This document shows, in pieces, positions 16,241 through 24,595 of a DNA stretch of 64,000 nucleotides. Source of the DNA: Bacillus sp. ISL-18 (GTDB taxonomy: Bacteria > Bacillota > Bacilli > Bacillales > Cytobacillaceae); assembly GCF_018613415.1 (NCBI RefSeq), contig NZ_JAGGQG010000011.1, positions 1 to 64,000 on the forward strand, in the 5' to 3' direction. The first letter of the stretch is position 1; each line of letters begins with the position of its first letter. A model generated the notes under the pieces. The model saw nothing but the letters and a program-made list of their open reading frames with translations. It did no database searches and was not told where the DNA came from. Position numbers and translations under genes: made by a program.

Positions 16241-17416
16241 ATGAGACATATAAAAGAGTTTGAGCAAGATAAGCAGATTTGTATGCAGTATGAAGATGAC
16301 CGTGATCGTTTTCACGGGGCTGTTGTTCCCCCCACATTCCAAAACACATTGTTTACTTATCCAAGATTGAGCGAATTAGTGGATGCTGTTCAGTCAGAAA
16401 AACACCATTATGTGTATGGAAGAGGAACGAATCCTACGGTTGAAATTGTGGAAAAAAAATTAGCTGCGTTAGAACGTGGGGAAGACTGCAAGACCTTTTC
16501 ATCAGGAATGGCAGCAATCAGCGCGGCCCTTATCAATAGTGTTCAGAGTGGCGACCATGTCCTTTGCGTCAGTAATTTATATTACTCGACGATGGAACTC
16601 CTAAAATATTTAGGAAAGTTTCATATAAGTCATTCAGTTGTATATTCTACTAATACTGATGAAATATCTCAGGCGATTCAGTCCAACACCAAAGTCATTT
16701 TTCTCGAAAGTCCGACGGATATGACCTACCGATTAATTGATCTAGCGGCAGTCAGTAAGCTGGCTAAGGAAAACGGGATTCGTACCATTATTGATAATAC
16801 TTGGGCAACTCCACTATTTCAAAAGCCAATAACCCTCGGAATCGATGTAGTCGTTCATTCAGCCTCCAAATATCTTGGCGGCCATAGTGACGTCTTAGGC
16901 GGGGCTTTAATTACGAGTAAAAAAATTATGAACACCTTATTTACTAAAGAATACTTGCTAATGGGCGCTGCCATGCCGCCGTCTGAAGCAGCGTTATTAC
17001 TAAGAGGAATAAGAACATTACCATTGCGAATGCTGTCCCATCAGGAGAATGCATTAAAAGTGGCAACCTATTTGGAATCACATCCCAAAGTTGCAAAGGT
17101 TAACTATCCTGCTCTTGAATCCCATCCGGATTATACGCTGGGAAAAAAACAGTTATCAGGTTACAGCGGTCTGATGAGTATCGAATTAGCAGCATCAAAT
17201 TATGAGCAAGTGGAAAAGGTCATTAACAAATTTAAAGCTTTTAAAATTGGGGTTTCCTGGGGCTCGTTTGAAAGCCTGGTTATTACCCCTAATCTTAAAA
17301 ACAATGAAGGAAAGTTGATAAAGGAACATATGAGTCCAGGGACAATTCGTCTAGCGGTCGGTCTCGAGGATGTGAATGTTTTACTGCGTGATTTAGAGCA
17401 GGCCTTAAGTAATTAA
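16241..17416 (+). CDS. Trans-sulfuration-family PLP enzyme (Cys/Met metabolism)
   Basis: A 391-aa PLP-dependent enzyme of the cystathionine gamma-synthase/beta-lyase family. The Schiff-base lysine is Lys210 in HSASKYLGGHSD. The cofactor-phosphate and ring contacts are in YGRGTNPT (about residues 59-66), SSGMAA (87-92) and DNTWATP (185-191). It is diverged from the metI and metC products in this same window and is not preceded by an S-box. It probably acts as a C-S lyase or on an unusual amino acid. ATG at 16241 with a modest TAGGAG site. The gene lies alone beyond the terminator of the quorum-sensing pair. Confidence 0.85.
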   Translation: MRHIKEFEQDKQICMQYEDDRDRFHGAVVPPTFQNTLFTYPRLSELVDAVQSEKHHYVYGRGTNPTVEIVEKKLAALERGEDCKTFSSGMAAISAALINSVQSGDHVLCVSNLYYSTMELLKYLGKFHISHSVVYSTNTDEISQAIQSNTKVIFLESPTDMTYRLIDLAAVSKLAKENGIRTIIDNTWATPLFQKPITLGIDVVVHSASKYLGGHSDVLGGALITSKKIMNTLFTKEYLLMGAAMPPSEAALLLRGIRTLPLRMLSHQENALKVATYLESHPKVAKVNYPALESHPDYTLGKKQLSGYSGLMSIELAASNYEQVEKVINKFKAFKIGVSWGSFESLVITPNLKNNEGKLIKEHMSPGTIRLAVGLEDVNVLLRDLEQALSN

Positions 17417-17445
17417 AGAGTTCAAATCGAAAGCAGGTGAATGGT

Positions 17446-17628
17446 ATGAGAGATGAAAAACGGCGTCAGCTGTTTGAAGATGATGAATGGGAAAAAGAGG
17501 CGATGAAACAACTGTATGGCGTGGAACCGGAAATGACGCTGCAAACAGCCCGGTTCGCCACAACAGAAAATCCGCTTCTAACGGAATATTACCAAGATCG
17601 ATGTAATGATTACAAGAAGCCTGAATGA
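17446..17628 (+). CDS. Small acidic hypothetical protein (60 aa)
   Basis: ATG at 17446 preceded by GCAGGTGA, 29 bp after the PLP enzyme and probably in the same transcript. Hydrophilic and rich in Glu/Asp (LFEDDEWEKEAMKQLYGVEPE), with no cysteine, signal or membrane segment. No family recognised. An in-frame GTG at 17437 overlaps the ribosome site and was not used. Confidence 0.6.
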   Translation: MRDEKRRQLFEDDEWEKEAMKQLYGVEPEMTLQTARFATTENPLLTEYYQDRCNDYKKPE

Positions 17629-17696
17629 AATGAATCCCTTGTTGGGTATCCTACTAACATGTGTTTGTACTTTATGTAGAGGTTAAGGAGGATATC

Positions 17697-18092
17697 ATGG
17701 AATCATTTGTGGTTGGGTTTCACCAAGAAGATAATGTAGACAGCATGCAAATACAGAAAATAAATCAAGAGGAATTTAACAAAGCAACAGAGGGCGGGAC
17801 AAGACAATTATTCGAGCTTGATACCAATATTGGCTTTTTTGTCTTTTTTGACGCTGCAGACATTGATGGGAATCTCTCTTACATGGTCTTACAATATGAA
17901 GACGACAATGAAGATCCGGTCGGCTGTTATTCCTTTCAATTGAAAGACTTCTATGAATTTATGGTGTTATTCTTAAGTGACCTTCAAGTCAGCGAGGAAG
18001 AAACAGAGGAAGAGGAAGAGTATGGCGCAATCCATCATCTGGCCCACTTATTGTTTCATATCGTGGAAGCAGGCAAGGATCTTAAAGTGTAG
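17697..18092 (+). CDS. Hypothetical cytosolic protein (131 aa)
   Basis: ATG at 17697 with AAGGAGG upstream. A mixed alpha/beta soluble protein with an acidic linker (EEETEEEEEYGA, about residues 101-112) followed by a His/Leu-rich helix (IHHLAHLLFHIVEAG). No recognised catalytic motif. The upstream open frame to 17661 lacks a ribosome site. A bidirectional terminator separates it from the convergent exporter gene. Function unknown. Confidence 0.65.
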   Translation: MESFVVGFHQEDNVDSMQIQKINQEEFNKATEGGTRQLFELDTNIGFFVFFDAADIDGNLSYMVLQYEDDNEDPVGCYSFQLKDFYEFMVLFLSDLQVSEEETEEEEEYGAIHHLAHLLFHIVEAGKDLKV

Positions 18093-18132
18093 AAAACAAG
18101 CACTGACGTTTTAGGTCAGTGCTTGTTTTTTT
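18093..18132. terminator. Bidirectional terminator
   Basis: AACAAGCACTGAC pairs with GTCAGTGCTTGTT around a GTTTTAG-type loop, flanked by A and T runs. It serves both the plus-strand 131-aa gene and the convergent exporter. Confidence 0.88.
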
Positions 18133-19648
18133 AACCTTTTGCGGGTTTCTTGCTGACTTCGACGCGGGCGTTCCCCATAAATATAATCGTAATCGCAGCA
18201 AGCACAATTGGAATCAATGTTAGGATAAAGGTGTGTGTGATCGAATAAGACATTGCTTGAACAATTTTATCTAAAATAAAATCCGGAATTTTTGCCCGCT
18301 CACTTGCTTGGAAAATTTGCCGGGGGTCGCCGATTTGGAATTGCTGTCCGCCCCCGCCTTGCATGCCTTTAAAGGCTTCCTTTAATTGATTTGTAAACAG
18401 GTTACCCTGGAGCGTACCAAAAATGGTTACCCCAAGTGTCATTCCGAAAGAACGTAAAAAGGAATTGGTTGAATTGGCTGTTCCCCGGTATTGCGGCTCC
18501 AAATTGTGCATTGAGGCGGTTGGCAGCAAGGAAAAAGAAAAGCCAACCCCAAAGCCAACCAAAATCATATAAATCGTTAGTAAATAGCGGGCGGTGTCGA
18601 CCGTCATTGTTCCAAGTAAGTACATACCAGCTACATAAGAAACAATCGATAAGAACATCAAATTACGGAAAGACGTTTTTGTTAAAAAGATCCCTCCAAT
18701 CGAACTTCCTGCTACTGACCCTAACATCATCGGTGTTAATATTAATCCAGCGTTTTTGGCTGTACCACCATAAACGGCTTGAACAAAAATCGGAATAAAC
18801 ACAGTTAAAATAATAAAGGTTCCGCCGTATAAGAACGACAGGATCTGTGAGGTAGCAAATAAGCGGCGTTTAAAAAGCCAAAGTGGTAAAATCGGTTCTG
18901 CTGCCTTGAACTCGGCAATGAAGAAGGCTACAAAAAAGATGAAAAAGCTGGCAAATAAACTGATGATTTGGACCGAATCCCAATCATATTCTTTACCGCC
19001 TAATTCGAGAGCAAACATCAGACTGACGACTGAAATGACAAGCGTAATCGCCCCAAGATAATCAATTTTTTGCTTGGCATGCTGTAAGGATTCATGATAG
19101 AAACGAACAATTAAAATAATGGATACAATCCCGATTGGAACGTTTACATAAAAGACCCAATGCCAGCTAATATAATCTGTTATATAGGCACCAAGTAATG
19201 GTCCAAGGACACTGGAGGCACCAAAAACAGCACCGAGCAAACCGGTCATCTTGCCGCGGTTTTCCGGCGGGAAAATGTCGAATACAATTGTGAACGCAAT
19301 TGGCATAAGTGCGCCGCCGCCTATTCCTTGAATGGCCCGGTAAATACTTAACTGAACAATGGATTGGGCAATTCCACAAAGTGCTGAGCCAATCAGGAAG
19401 ACGATTAACCCAAAAAGAAAGAAACGTTTGCGGCCATACATATCGGATAGCTTGCCGAAGATCGGCATTCCCGCCATGACGGCGACCATGTAGGCAGAGG
19501 TGACCCAGACAAATTTATCAAAGCCGCCGAGGTCTGAGACGATCGTTCCCATTGCCGTTGCCACGATGGTATTATCCATGGCCGACATTAATATCGCGAG
19601 CAAGAGCCCGGCCACAACGAGCTTAAGATTATTATCTTTTTTTATCAT
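18131..19648 (-). CDS. DHA2-family MFS drug/solute exporter, 14-TM
   Basis: A 505-aa EmrB/QacA-type H+ antiporter. It shows an N-terminal ILMSAMDNTIVATAMGTI segment (motif D1), motif A GKLSDMYGRKR (about residues 60-70) and motif C-like GLLGAVFGASSVLGPLLGAY. Predicted to have 14 helices with a longer extracellular segment before the last pair. Likely exports amphiphilic drugs or metabolites. Minus-strand ATG at 19648 with AAAGGGGA upstream. A 7-8-7 inverted repeat at 19741 lies in its promoter region. Confidence 0.88.
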   Translation of the reverse strand: MIKKDNNLKLVVAGLLLAILMSAMDNTIVATAMGTIVSDLGGFDKFVWVTSAYMVAVMAGMPIFGKLSDMYGRKRFFLFGLIVFLIGSALCGIAQSIVQLSIYRAIQGIGGGALMPIAFTIVFDIFPPENRGKMTGLLGAVFGASSVLGPLLGAYITDYISWHWVFYVNVPIGIVSIILIVRFYHESLQHAKQKIDYLGAITLVISVVSLMFALELGGKEYDWDSVQIISLFASFFIFFVAFFIAEFKAAEPILPLWLFKRRLFATSQILSFLYGGTFIILTVFIPIFVQAVYGGTAKNAGLILTPMMLGSVAGSSIGGIFLTKTSFRNLMFLSIVSYVAGMYLLGTMTVDTARYLLTIYMILVGFGVGFSFSLLPTASMHNLEPQYRGTANSTNSFLRSFGMTLGVTIFGTLQGNLFTNQLKEAFKGMQGGGGQQFQIGDPRQIFQASERAKIPDFILDKIVQAMSYSITHTFILTLIPIVLAAITIIFMGNARVEVSKKPAKG

Positions 19649-19740
19649 AAATATCCCCTTTATATTCCGAAATGGAAGTAGCTTGACTTTGGTAAAAGTA
19701 CTCTCCTTTGCAAAAGATTTTCAGGACTAAATAAATTCTA

Positions 19741-19762
19741 TTAATTGTTGAATGGCAATTAA
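19741..19762. promoter_or_regulatory. Candidate operator upstream of the DHA2 exporter
   Basis: TTAATTG, 8 nt, CAATTAA: an inverted repeat in the divergent region between the exporter (minus) and the aldose epimerase (plus). The spacing and AT-rich arms are typical of MarR/TetR-type sites; no cognate regulator is adjacent. Confidence 0.4.
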
Positions 19763-19853
19763 TTAGAAGGTTAAAGTAATTTTAAAAGGTTAGCTGAAAA
19801 CCTGTCAAATGTTAAGTGAAATTAGCTAAATACTAGAAAGGATGAACATAGAT

Positions 19854-20720
19854 ATGTACCAAGTGAAGGTTCATCAAGAGAATGGACTAAGTGTATATGA
19901 ATTATTCGATACCGAGTTCGGCAGCTGGCTGAAAGTTGTTCCTGAACGGGGAGGAATTATTACTGGGTTTGGGGTTGAAAATGAGGAAATTTTCTTTTTA
20001 AATGAAAATACACTCTATGATGCAGAAAAGAATATTAGAGGCGGAATACCGATTCTATTTCCCATCTCAGGACAATTAGAAAATGGGCAGTATGAATGGA
20101 ACGGTCAGGTGTATAAAATGAAAAATCATGGGGTAGCCAGAAATTATCCCTGGGAAGTAGTGGAGACTTGTCCGAATGAAAAGACCGCCTCTATTACCTT
20201 ACGATTAACTAGTAATGATGGTACACTGAAAGAGTATCCTTTTAAGTTTGAAGTCATCTTTACTTATACCATTACAAAAAATGACCTCCGGATTGATCAG
20301 GTCTATCGAAATATTTCGGAGAATACCATGCCGATTTATGCAGGATTTCATCCGTACTTTAAAACATCCTATAAGGATTTGATCTATCAAACGGATGCGA
20401 AAACCTACTTAGATTATAATGACATGCGCAAAAAATCAATACAAGGTTCATTGAATTTAACTGACTTAAAGGAGTCCGTTGTTCTATTAGATGCAGCTCA
20501 AAGGGAGATATCATTTGAGCTTCCCGATCAAAAGAAGACTGTTACAATGAGGTATGGGGATGAATTTAAGTATATTGTGTTATGGACTGAAAAAGACCAA
20601 GAATTTATTTGTGTAGAGCCATGGATGGCCAAGACCGATGAATTGAACCGTAAGGAAGAATTAGTCATGGTTGAACCAGGTAAAGCACTTCATTCATCAT
20701 TAGTCATATCGATCAAATAG
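19854..20720 (+). CDS. Aldose 1-epimerase family protein (GalM/YeaD-like)
   Basis: A 288-aa galactose-mutarotase-fold protein. The expected active-site pattern is visible: the GGIPILFPISGQ substrate loop (about residues 62-73), NHGVARNYPW (about 93-102) with a catalytic-type His, YAGFHPYF (about 160-167) and a late VEPWMAK glutamate. It likely equilibrates alpha and beta anomers of a hexose or hexose-6-phosphate. Two in-frame ATGs exist (19842 and 19854); the second lies 11 nt after AGAAAGGA, the first is too close. It ends at a bidirectional terminator. Confidence 0.85.
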   Translation: MYQVKVHQENGLSVYELFDTEFGSWLKVVPERGGIITGFGVENEEIFFLNENTLYDAEKNIRGGIPILFPISGQLENGQYEWNGQVYKMKNHGVARNYPWEVVETCPNEKTASITLRLTSNDGTLKEYPFKFEVIFTYTITKNDLRIDQVYRNISENTMPIYAGFHPYFKTSYKDLIYQTDAKTYLDYNDMRKKSIQGSLNLTDLKESVVLLDAAQREISFELPDQKKTVTMRYGDEFKYIVLWTEKDQEFICVEPWMAKTDELNRKEELVMVEPGKALHSSLVISIK

Positions 20721-20739
20721 TGAATTTAAGATAATACGT

Positions 20740-20768
20740 AAAAACCTCCCGGAAAAAGGAGGTTTTTT
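20740..20768. terminator. Bidirectional terminator
   Basis: AAAACCTCC pairs with GGAGGTTTT, flanked by A and T runs, between convergent genes. Confidence 0.88.
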
Positions 20769-20772
20769 ACTA

Positions 20773-21156
20773 CTATCTTTTAAAGAATTCAACTTTTTCT
20801 CCGTCAGGACCGTTCACAAAGAAGTTACGATACCCGTTTGGAAGCGTGTCGACTTGTTCACTTATAAATGAAACATCTAACCCCTTTAAACGGTTAAATT
20901 CCTCTTCAATATCATCAACTAAAAAAGCGATGTGGTTGACTTTCCCTTCCTCTGGAAGATCGGGATTGCCGCCATATACTAATTCCAATTCCGTTTCATC
21001 AGAACCATTGAAGCCAAGGAATGCTAAAGTTAAAGCTCCATTATTAATGGTAAACTGATCCTTAAGGTCCATCCCAACAATCTCTTGATAAAATGTCAGT
21101 GATGCATCTAGGTCTTTAACAAATACGCCAACGTGGTCCATTTTCTTTGCAGGCAT
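20773..21156 (-). CDS. VOC/glyoxalase-fold metalloprotein
   Basis: A 127-aa single-unit vicinal-oxygen-chelate protein made of two beta-alpha-beta-beta-beta modules. Likely metal ligands are His in MDHVGVFVKDL (about residue 7), His in NHIAFLVDD (about 75) and Glu in GEKVEFFKR (about 122). Members include lactoylglutathione lyases, dioxygenases and resistance proteins; the reaction here is not assignable. ATG at 21156 with AAGGAG upstream. It is followed on the same strand by nothing before the terminator, and preceded by the flavoprotein gene 19 bp away. Confidence 0.82.
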   Translation of the reverse strand: MPAKKMDHVGVFVKDLDASLTFYQEIVGMDLKDQFTINNGALTLAFLGFNGSDETELELVYGGNPDLPEEGKVNHIAFLVDDIEEEFNRLKGLDVSFISEQVDTLPNGYRNFFVNGPDGEKVEFFKR

Positions 21157-21175
21157 TTGGATGCTCCTTAATAAA

Positions 21176-21739
21176 TTAAGATTTTAATACATCATGGTCA
21201 ACATAACGTTCACCATTGATTTCACTAATCACATTGATTGCTACTTTTGCGCCGTCGCCTGCTGTGATAATGGTATGTACACTTACACCAGCAACCGTTC
21301 CAGCAGCCCAAATACCATCGATATTGGTTTTTCCGGCAGTATCAACATCAAGAACTGTTTTAATTCTTGGTTCTGTTCCTGGCTTGGTTTTTAGACCAAT
21401 AGGTTCTGCGAGAGCAGTTAAAGCTCCAGTTGCCACAATGACATGCTTGGCTTGGTATTGGCTTTGGTCGGTTACCACTTTGAAACCTTCTTCATTTTTT
21501 TGAACATCGGTTACAGTAGCTTCTACTATTTCTGCCCCAAATTTTGTTGCTTGCTTTTTACCGATTTCAATCAAATCTGGTCCAGTGATTTCAGAAACAC
21601 CATAATGGTTTTCAATCCAAGCGCGTTTGGTCATGCTCTTGTCATTGTCGACAACCAACGTTTTTTTACCAGCTTTAGCTGTAAACAAAGCTGCACTTGC
21701 CCCTGCAGCGCCTGCTCCAATAATAACCACATCAAACAT
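21176..21739 (-). CDS. Short FAD-binding oxidoreductase, thioredoxin-reductase-like
   Basis: A 187-aa flavoprotein with an N-terminal dinucleotide-binding fold (MFDVVIIGAGAAGASAALF). A C-terminal FAD segment reads IWAAGTVAGVSVHTI, analogous to the GDV..GD region of thioredoxin reductases. It is about 120 residues shorter than TrxR and lacks both the CxxC redox pair and a full NAD(P)H domain, so it is not an ordinary reductase. The ATG at 21739 follows GGAGGGATTTTG. An open frame extending upstream to 21814 has no ribosome site. It likely shares a transcript with the VOC gene. Confidence 0.78.
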   Translation of the reverse strand: MFDVVIIGAGAAGASAALFTAKAGKKTLVVDNDKSMTKRAWIENHYGVSEITGPDLIEIGKKQATKFGAEIVEATVTDVQKNEEGFKVVTDQSQYQAKHVIVATGALTALAEPIGLKTKPGTEPRIKTVLDVDTAGKTNIDGIWAAGTVAGVSVHTIITAGDGAKVAINVISEINGERYVDHDVLKS

Positions 21740-21908
21740 CAAAATCCCTCCAATATTTAGTAATAAGTCTAGCTTAGCGTAATTAAAAATGATTGTAAAA
21801 TGAAGTGCTTTCATTTCAAAAATTCTGGCTAAAAAGCGACGATATTACTTGAATTATATGGAGCCAAGCTATAACGTAAAACCAACGAAGAAAAAATGGG
21901 AGATAATC

Positions 21909-22637
21909 ATGATCGAGATAAAATCACTTGGAGACTTAAGCCTGCAAGTTTCGTTTGGAAACCAAATTAGTGAAAAAATCCAAAGGGAGATTCAGCAATT
22001 TATTAGAGGCCTTGAAGAGGCGGAAATAAAGGGAATTACCGAATGGGTGCCTGCTTATTCTACGGTTGCGATCTACTATCAGCCAGAAAGGATCAGCTAT
22101 CATGATTTAGAAAGCTGGATCAAAAGAATCTACACTTCGGCTATTAAAATGAACGATGAACAGCGTTTGGTTTATGAAGTGCCCGTTTACTATGGCGGGA
22201 CAACTGGCCCTGATTTAGCCTATGTTGCGAGGTATCATCAGTTACGTGAAGAAGAGGTTATTCGGCAGCATACAAGCAAGGAGTACCTTATTTATATGAT
22301 GGGCTTTGTTCCGGGCTTCCCTTATCTAGGCGGGCTGCCTCCAAATCTTGCAGTCCCTAGACTGGAGCATCCACGGTCAAGTGTGCTGCCAGGTTCTGTT
22401 GGAATTGGCGGTAATCAAACAGGCATATACCCCACCGATGTTCCATCAGGATGGCGAATCCTTGGGATTACACCTTTAAAGCTGTTTGACCTAGATCGTC
22501 CATCACCGTTACTTTTTTCTGCGGGAAACTATATCAAATTTCATTCGATAGATTTTAAAGAGTATAAAAGAATCCAGCAATTAATTAACAATAAAACATA
22601 TACGCTAAAAACTTATAAAAGGGAGAAGGACGTATGA
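21909..22637 (+). CDS. pxpB: 5-oxoprolinase subunit B (KipI-like)
   Basis: Subunit of the ATP-dependent PxpABC 5-oxoprolinase, which opens pyroglutamate to glutamate. It is 242 aa, with the family block [20 protein letters not shown] (about residues 132-151) and [14 protein letters not shown]. The B. subtilis homologue KipI also inhibits the sporulation kinase KinA. ATG at 21909 with GGGAG 6 nt upstream; the upstream in-frame extension is not supported. First gene of a tight pxpB-pxpA-pxpC operon, overlapping pxpA by 4 nt. Confidence 0.92.
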   Translation: MIEIKSLGDLSLQVSFGNQISEKIQREIQQFIRGLEEAEIKGITEWVPAYSTVAIYYQPERISYHDLESWIKRIYTSAIKMNDEQRLVYEVPVYYGGTTGPDLAYVARYHQLREEEVIRQHTSKEYLIYMMGFVPGFPYLGGLPPNLAVPRLEHPRSSVLPGSVGIGGNQTGIYPTDVPSGWRILGITPLKLFDLDRPSPLLFSAGNYIKFHSIDFKEYKRIQQLINNKTYTLKTYKREKDV

Positions 22638-23398
22638 CTGTGATTGATTTGAATTGTGATTTGGGGGAAAGTTTTGGCGCCTTTAAGATTGGGAACGATG
22701 AGGAAGTTTTAAAACATATCTCCTCTGCGAATATTGCCTGTGGTTATCACGGCGGGGACCACAATGTCATGTTTGAGACGGTTAGCCGTGCCAAAAAATA
22801 TGGAGTGCAAATAGGTGCTCATCCCGGCTTTCCTGATCTAGCTGGTTTTGGACGGAGAGAAATGAAGCTGGCACCGCGAGAGATATATAATCTTGTGGTT
22901 TATCAAATCGGTGCATTAGATGCTGTGTGTAAAGCTAACGGAACGAACCTTGTTCATGTAAAGCCGCATGGCGCTTTATATAATATGGCGGCCAGGAGCA
23001 GGGAAATGGCTGAGTCGATTGCGCAAGCTGTATTTGATGTTAATCCTGAGCTTGTTTTATTTGCACTTGCAGGCAGTGAGTTAGCGAAGGAGGGCAAGGA
23101 GAGGGGATTGCTGGTTGCTGGGGAAGTGTTTGCCGATCGTACTTACCAGCCTGACGGGACATTAACATACCGCGTGGAGCCGAATGCGATGATTCATGAT
23201 TCGGCGTTTGCGATTACTCGGGTCATTCGCATGATTAAGGAAGGAAAGGTAGAGGCTGTTGATGGCTCAGATATAGCGATTCAAGCGGATACGATTTGTG
23301 TACATGGGGATGATCCGCAGGCGTTAGAATTTGTCTCAAAATTAAAGCAGGCTTTTCAACAAGTAAACATTCAGATTAGAAAAAGCTGGCGAACCTAA
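22634..23398 (+). CDS. pxpA: 5-oxoprolinase subunit A (LamB/YcsF)
   Basis: A 254-aa LamB/YcsF-family subunit of 5-oxoprolinase. The N-terminal [20 protein letters not shown] and [13 protein letters not shown] carry the conserved Asp/His residues, and [10 protein letters not shown] (about residues 106-115) is the other hallmark. It is translationally coupled: its ATG overlaps the pxpB stop (ATGA), and its TAA overlaps the pxpC ATG (TAATG). Confidence 0.93.
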   Translation: MTVIDLNCDLGESFGAFKIGNDEEVLKHISSANIACGYHGGDHNVMFETVSRAKKYGVQIGAHPGFPDLAGFGRREMKLAPREIYNLVVYQIGALDAVCKANGTNLVHVKPHGALYNMAARSREMAESIAQAVFDVNPELVLFALAGSELAKEGKERGLLVAGEVFADRTYQPDGTLTYRVEPNAMIHDSAFAITRVIRMIKEGKVEAVDGSDIAIQADTICVHGDDPQALEFVSKLKQAFQQVNIQIRKSWRT

Positions 23399-24342
23399 TG
23401 GAGGCTATCTTTAAAGTATTGAAACCCGGTCTGCAAACAACAGTTCAGGATTTAGGCAGATATGGGTATCAACAATATGGTATCAGTCCATCCGGTGCGA
23501 TGGACACCTATTCCATGCAAGTGGCAAATATTCTTGTTGGAAATCCTAATAGTGAAGCCGTACTCGAGTCAGCTATCATAGGGCCCGAGGTCGAGGCATT
23601 AAATGATGTAGCAATCGCCATTTGCGGCGGTAATTTTACGCCCAAAGTGGATGGGGAGGAAGTTTCGATGTGGAAAAGCTTCCTGTTACGGAAGGGTCAG
23701 GTTCTTACAGTTGGCCATAGTAAACGAGGAGCTCGAGCTTATATAGCCATTGGAGGAGGCATTGATGTTCCTTTTGTGTTAGGCAGCAAATCCACCTTTT
23801 TAAATGGGAAATTTGGCGGCTTTAAGGGACGGGCATTGCAGAAAGGAGATGTACTAGCAGGCAACCCCTTAATAAGAAAGCCTTATAAAATGCTTCATCC
23901 AGAATTGGCTCCCCAATATTCAAAAGAAATGACCATTCGGGTGGTTATTGGACCTCATGAGAATCGATTTACGGAGGAGAGTATACACCGGTTTTGCTCG
24001 GAGGAATATGTAGTGACCCATCAAGCCAATCGGATGGGCTATCAGCTAAAAGGCCCGAAACTTGAACACATCGGTAGTCCTGATATCATCTCCGAACCCA
24101 TCCCGCTAGGCGGAATCCAAGTCCCCGCAAGCGGCCAGCCCATCATCCTCCTCGCCGATCGGCAAACCACCGGCGGCTACACAAGAATCGGAACAGTAAT
24201 CTCAGCGGACATTCCGAAAGTTGCTCAAGCGGTGCCTGACACCATTCTTCACTTTTCCATGGTGTCAGTAGAGGAAGCGCAGCAGCATTATCTGGAAAGG
24301 CAGCGGTTATTAAAGTATTTGCAGCTGGGGGCAGCAAAATAA
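23398..24342 (+). CDS. pxpC: 5-oxoprolinase subunit C (KipA-like, carboxyltransferase domain)
   Basis: A 314-aa subunit with the allophanate-hydrolase/carboxylase-related fold: GLQTTVQDLGRYGYQQYG near the N-terminus, AYIAIGGGIDVP (about residues 115-126) and the C-terminal PIILLADRQTTGGYTRIGTV. It completes the PxpABC complex. The start overlaps the pxpA stop by one base. The last 55 bp overlap the 3' end of a convergent small gene, an unusual tail-to-tail overlap. Confidence 0.92.
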   Translation: MEAIFKVLKPGLQTTVQDLGRYGYQQYGISPSGAMDTYSMQVANILVGNPNSEAVLESAIIGPEVEALNDVAIAICGGNFTPKVDGEEVSMWKSFLLRKGQVLTVGHSKRGARAYIAIGGGIDVPFVLGSKSTFLNGKFGGFKGRALQKGDVLAGNPLIRKPYKMLHPELAPQYSKEMTIRVVIGPHENRFTEESIHRFCSEEYVVTHQANRMGYQLKGPKLEHIGSPDIISEPIPLGGIQVPASGQPIILLADRQTTGGYTRIGTVISADIPKVAQAVPDTILHFSMVSVEEAQQHYLERQRLLKYLQLGAAK

Positions 24343-24530
24343 AAAGAACCATCATTTCCGTCATGGGATTGATGGTTCTCGTGTTTGAACAGATATAAAT
24401 GGTCTTTTTTGGTTTTGGTTGTTCTTGTTCTCATATCCGTGAAAACAAATGGACTTCTCTTGACTTCGGGATTCATTTGTCCTTCGCGAGCTAGTTTTTC
24501 TCTAAGCTTTTTGGCTTTTGATTTTGCCAT
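24288..24530 (-). CDS. Small basic protein, YqkK-like
   Basis: An 80-aa protein starting MAKSKAKKLREKLAREGQ, then RSPFVFTDMRTRTTKTKKDHLY and a hydrophilic tail with HESD-type residues. The N-terminal two-thirds recall the short YqkK-type Bacillus proteins of unknown function; the assignment is from memory. ATG at 24530 with GAGGAG 8 nt upstream on the minus strand. Its 3' end overlaps pxpC antisense, and the C-terminal 20 residues may be an extension past the family's usual end. Confidence 0.6.
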   Translation of the reverse strand: MAKSKAKKLREKLAREGQMNPEVKRSPFVFTDMRTRTTKTKKDHLYLFKHENHQSHDGNDGSFYFAAPSCKYFNNRCLSR

Positions 24531-24595
24531 AATCATCACTCCTCTGATTTGGTTCATTTCATTATATAACAAATCGAGGAGCAATGTTAAAAAAC

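Noticed and set aside
21194..21760. Overlapping plus-strand ORFs antisense to the flavoprotein gene
   Set aside because: They are antisense to a clear FAD-binding coding sequence with a good ribosome site, and their translations have no recognisable domain.
24345..24385. Terminator of pxpC from GAACCATCA/TGATGGTTC
   Set aside because: The inverted repeat lies inside the convergent small gene and is not followed by a T-run, so I left it uncalled.
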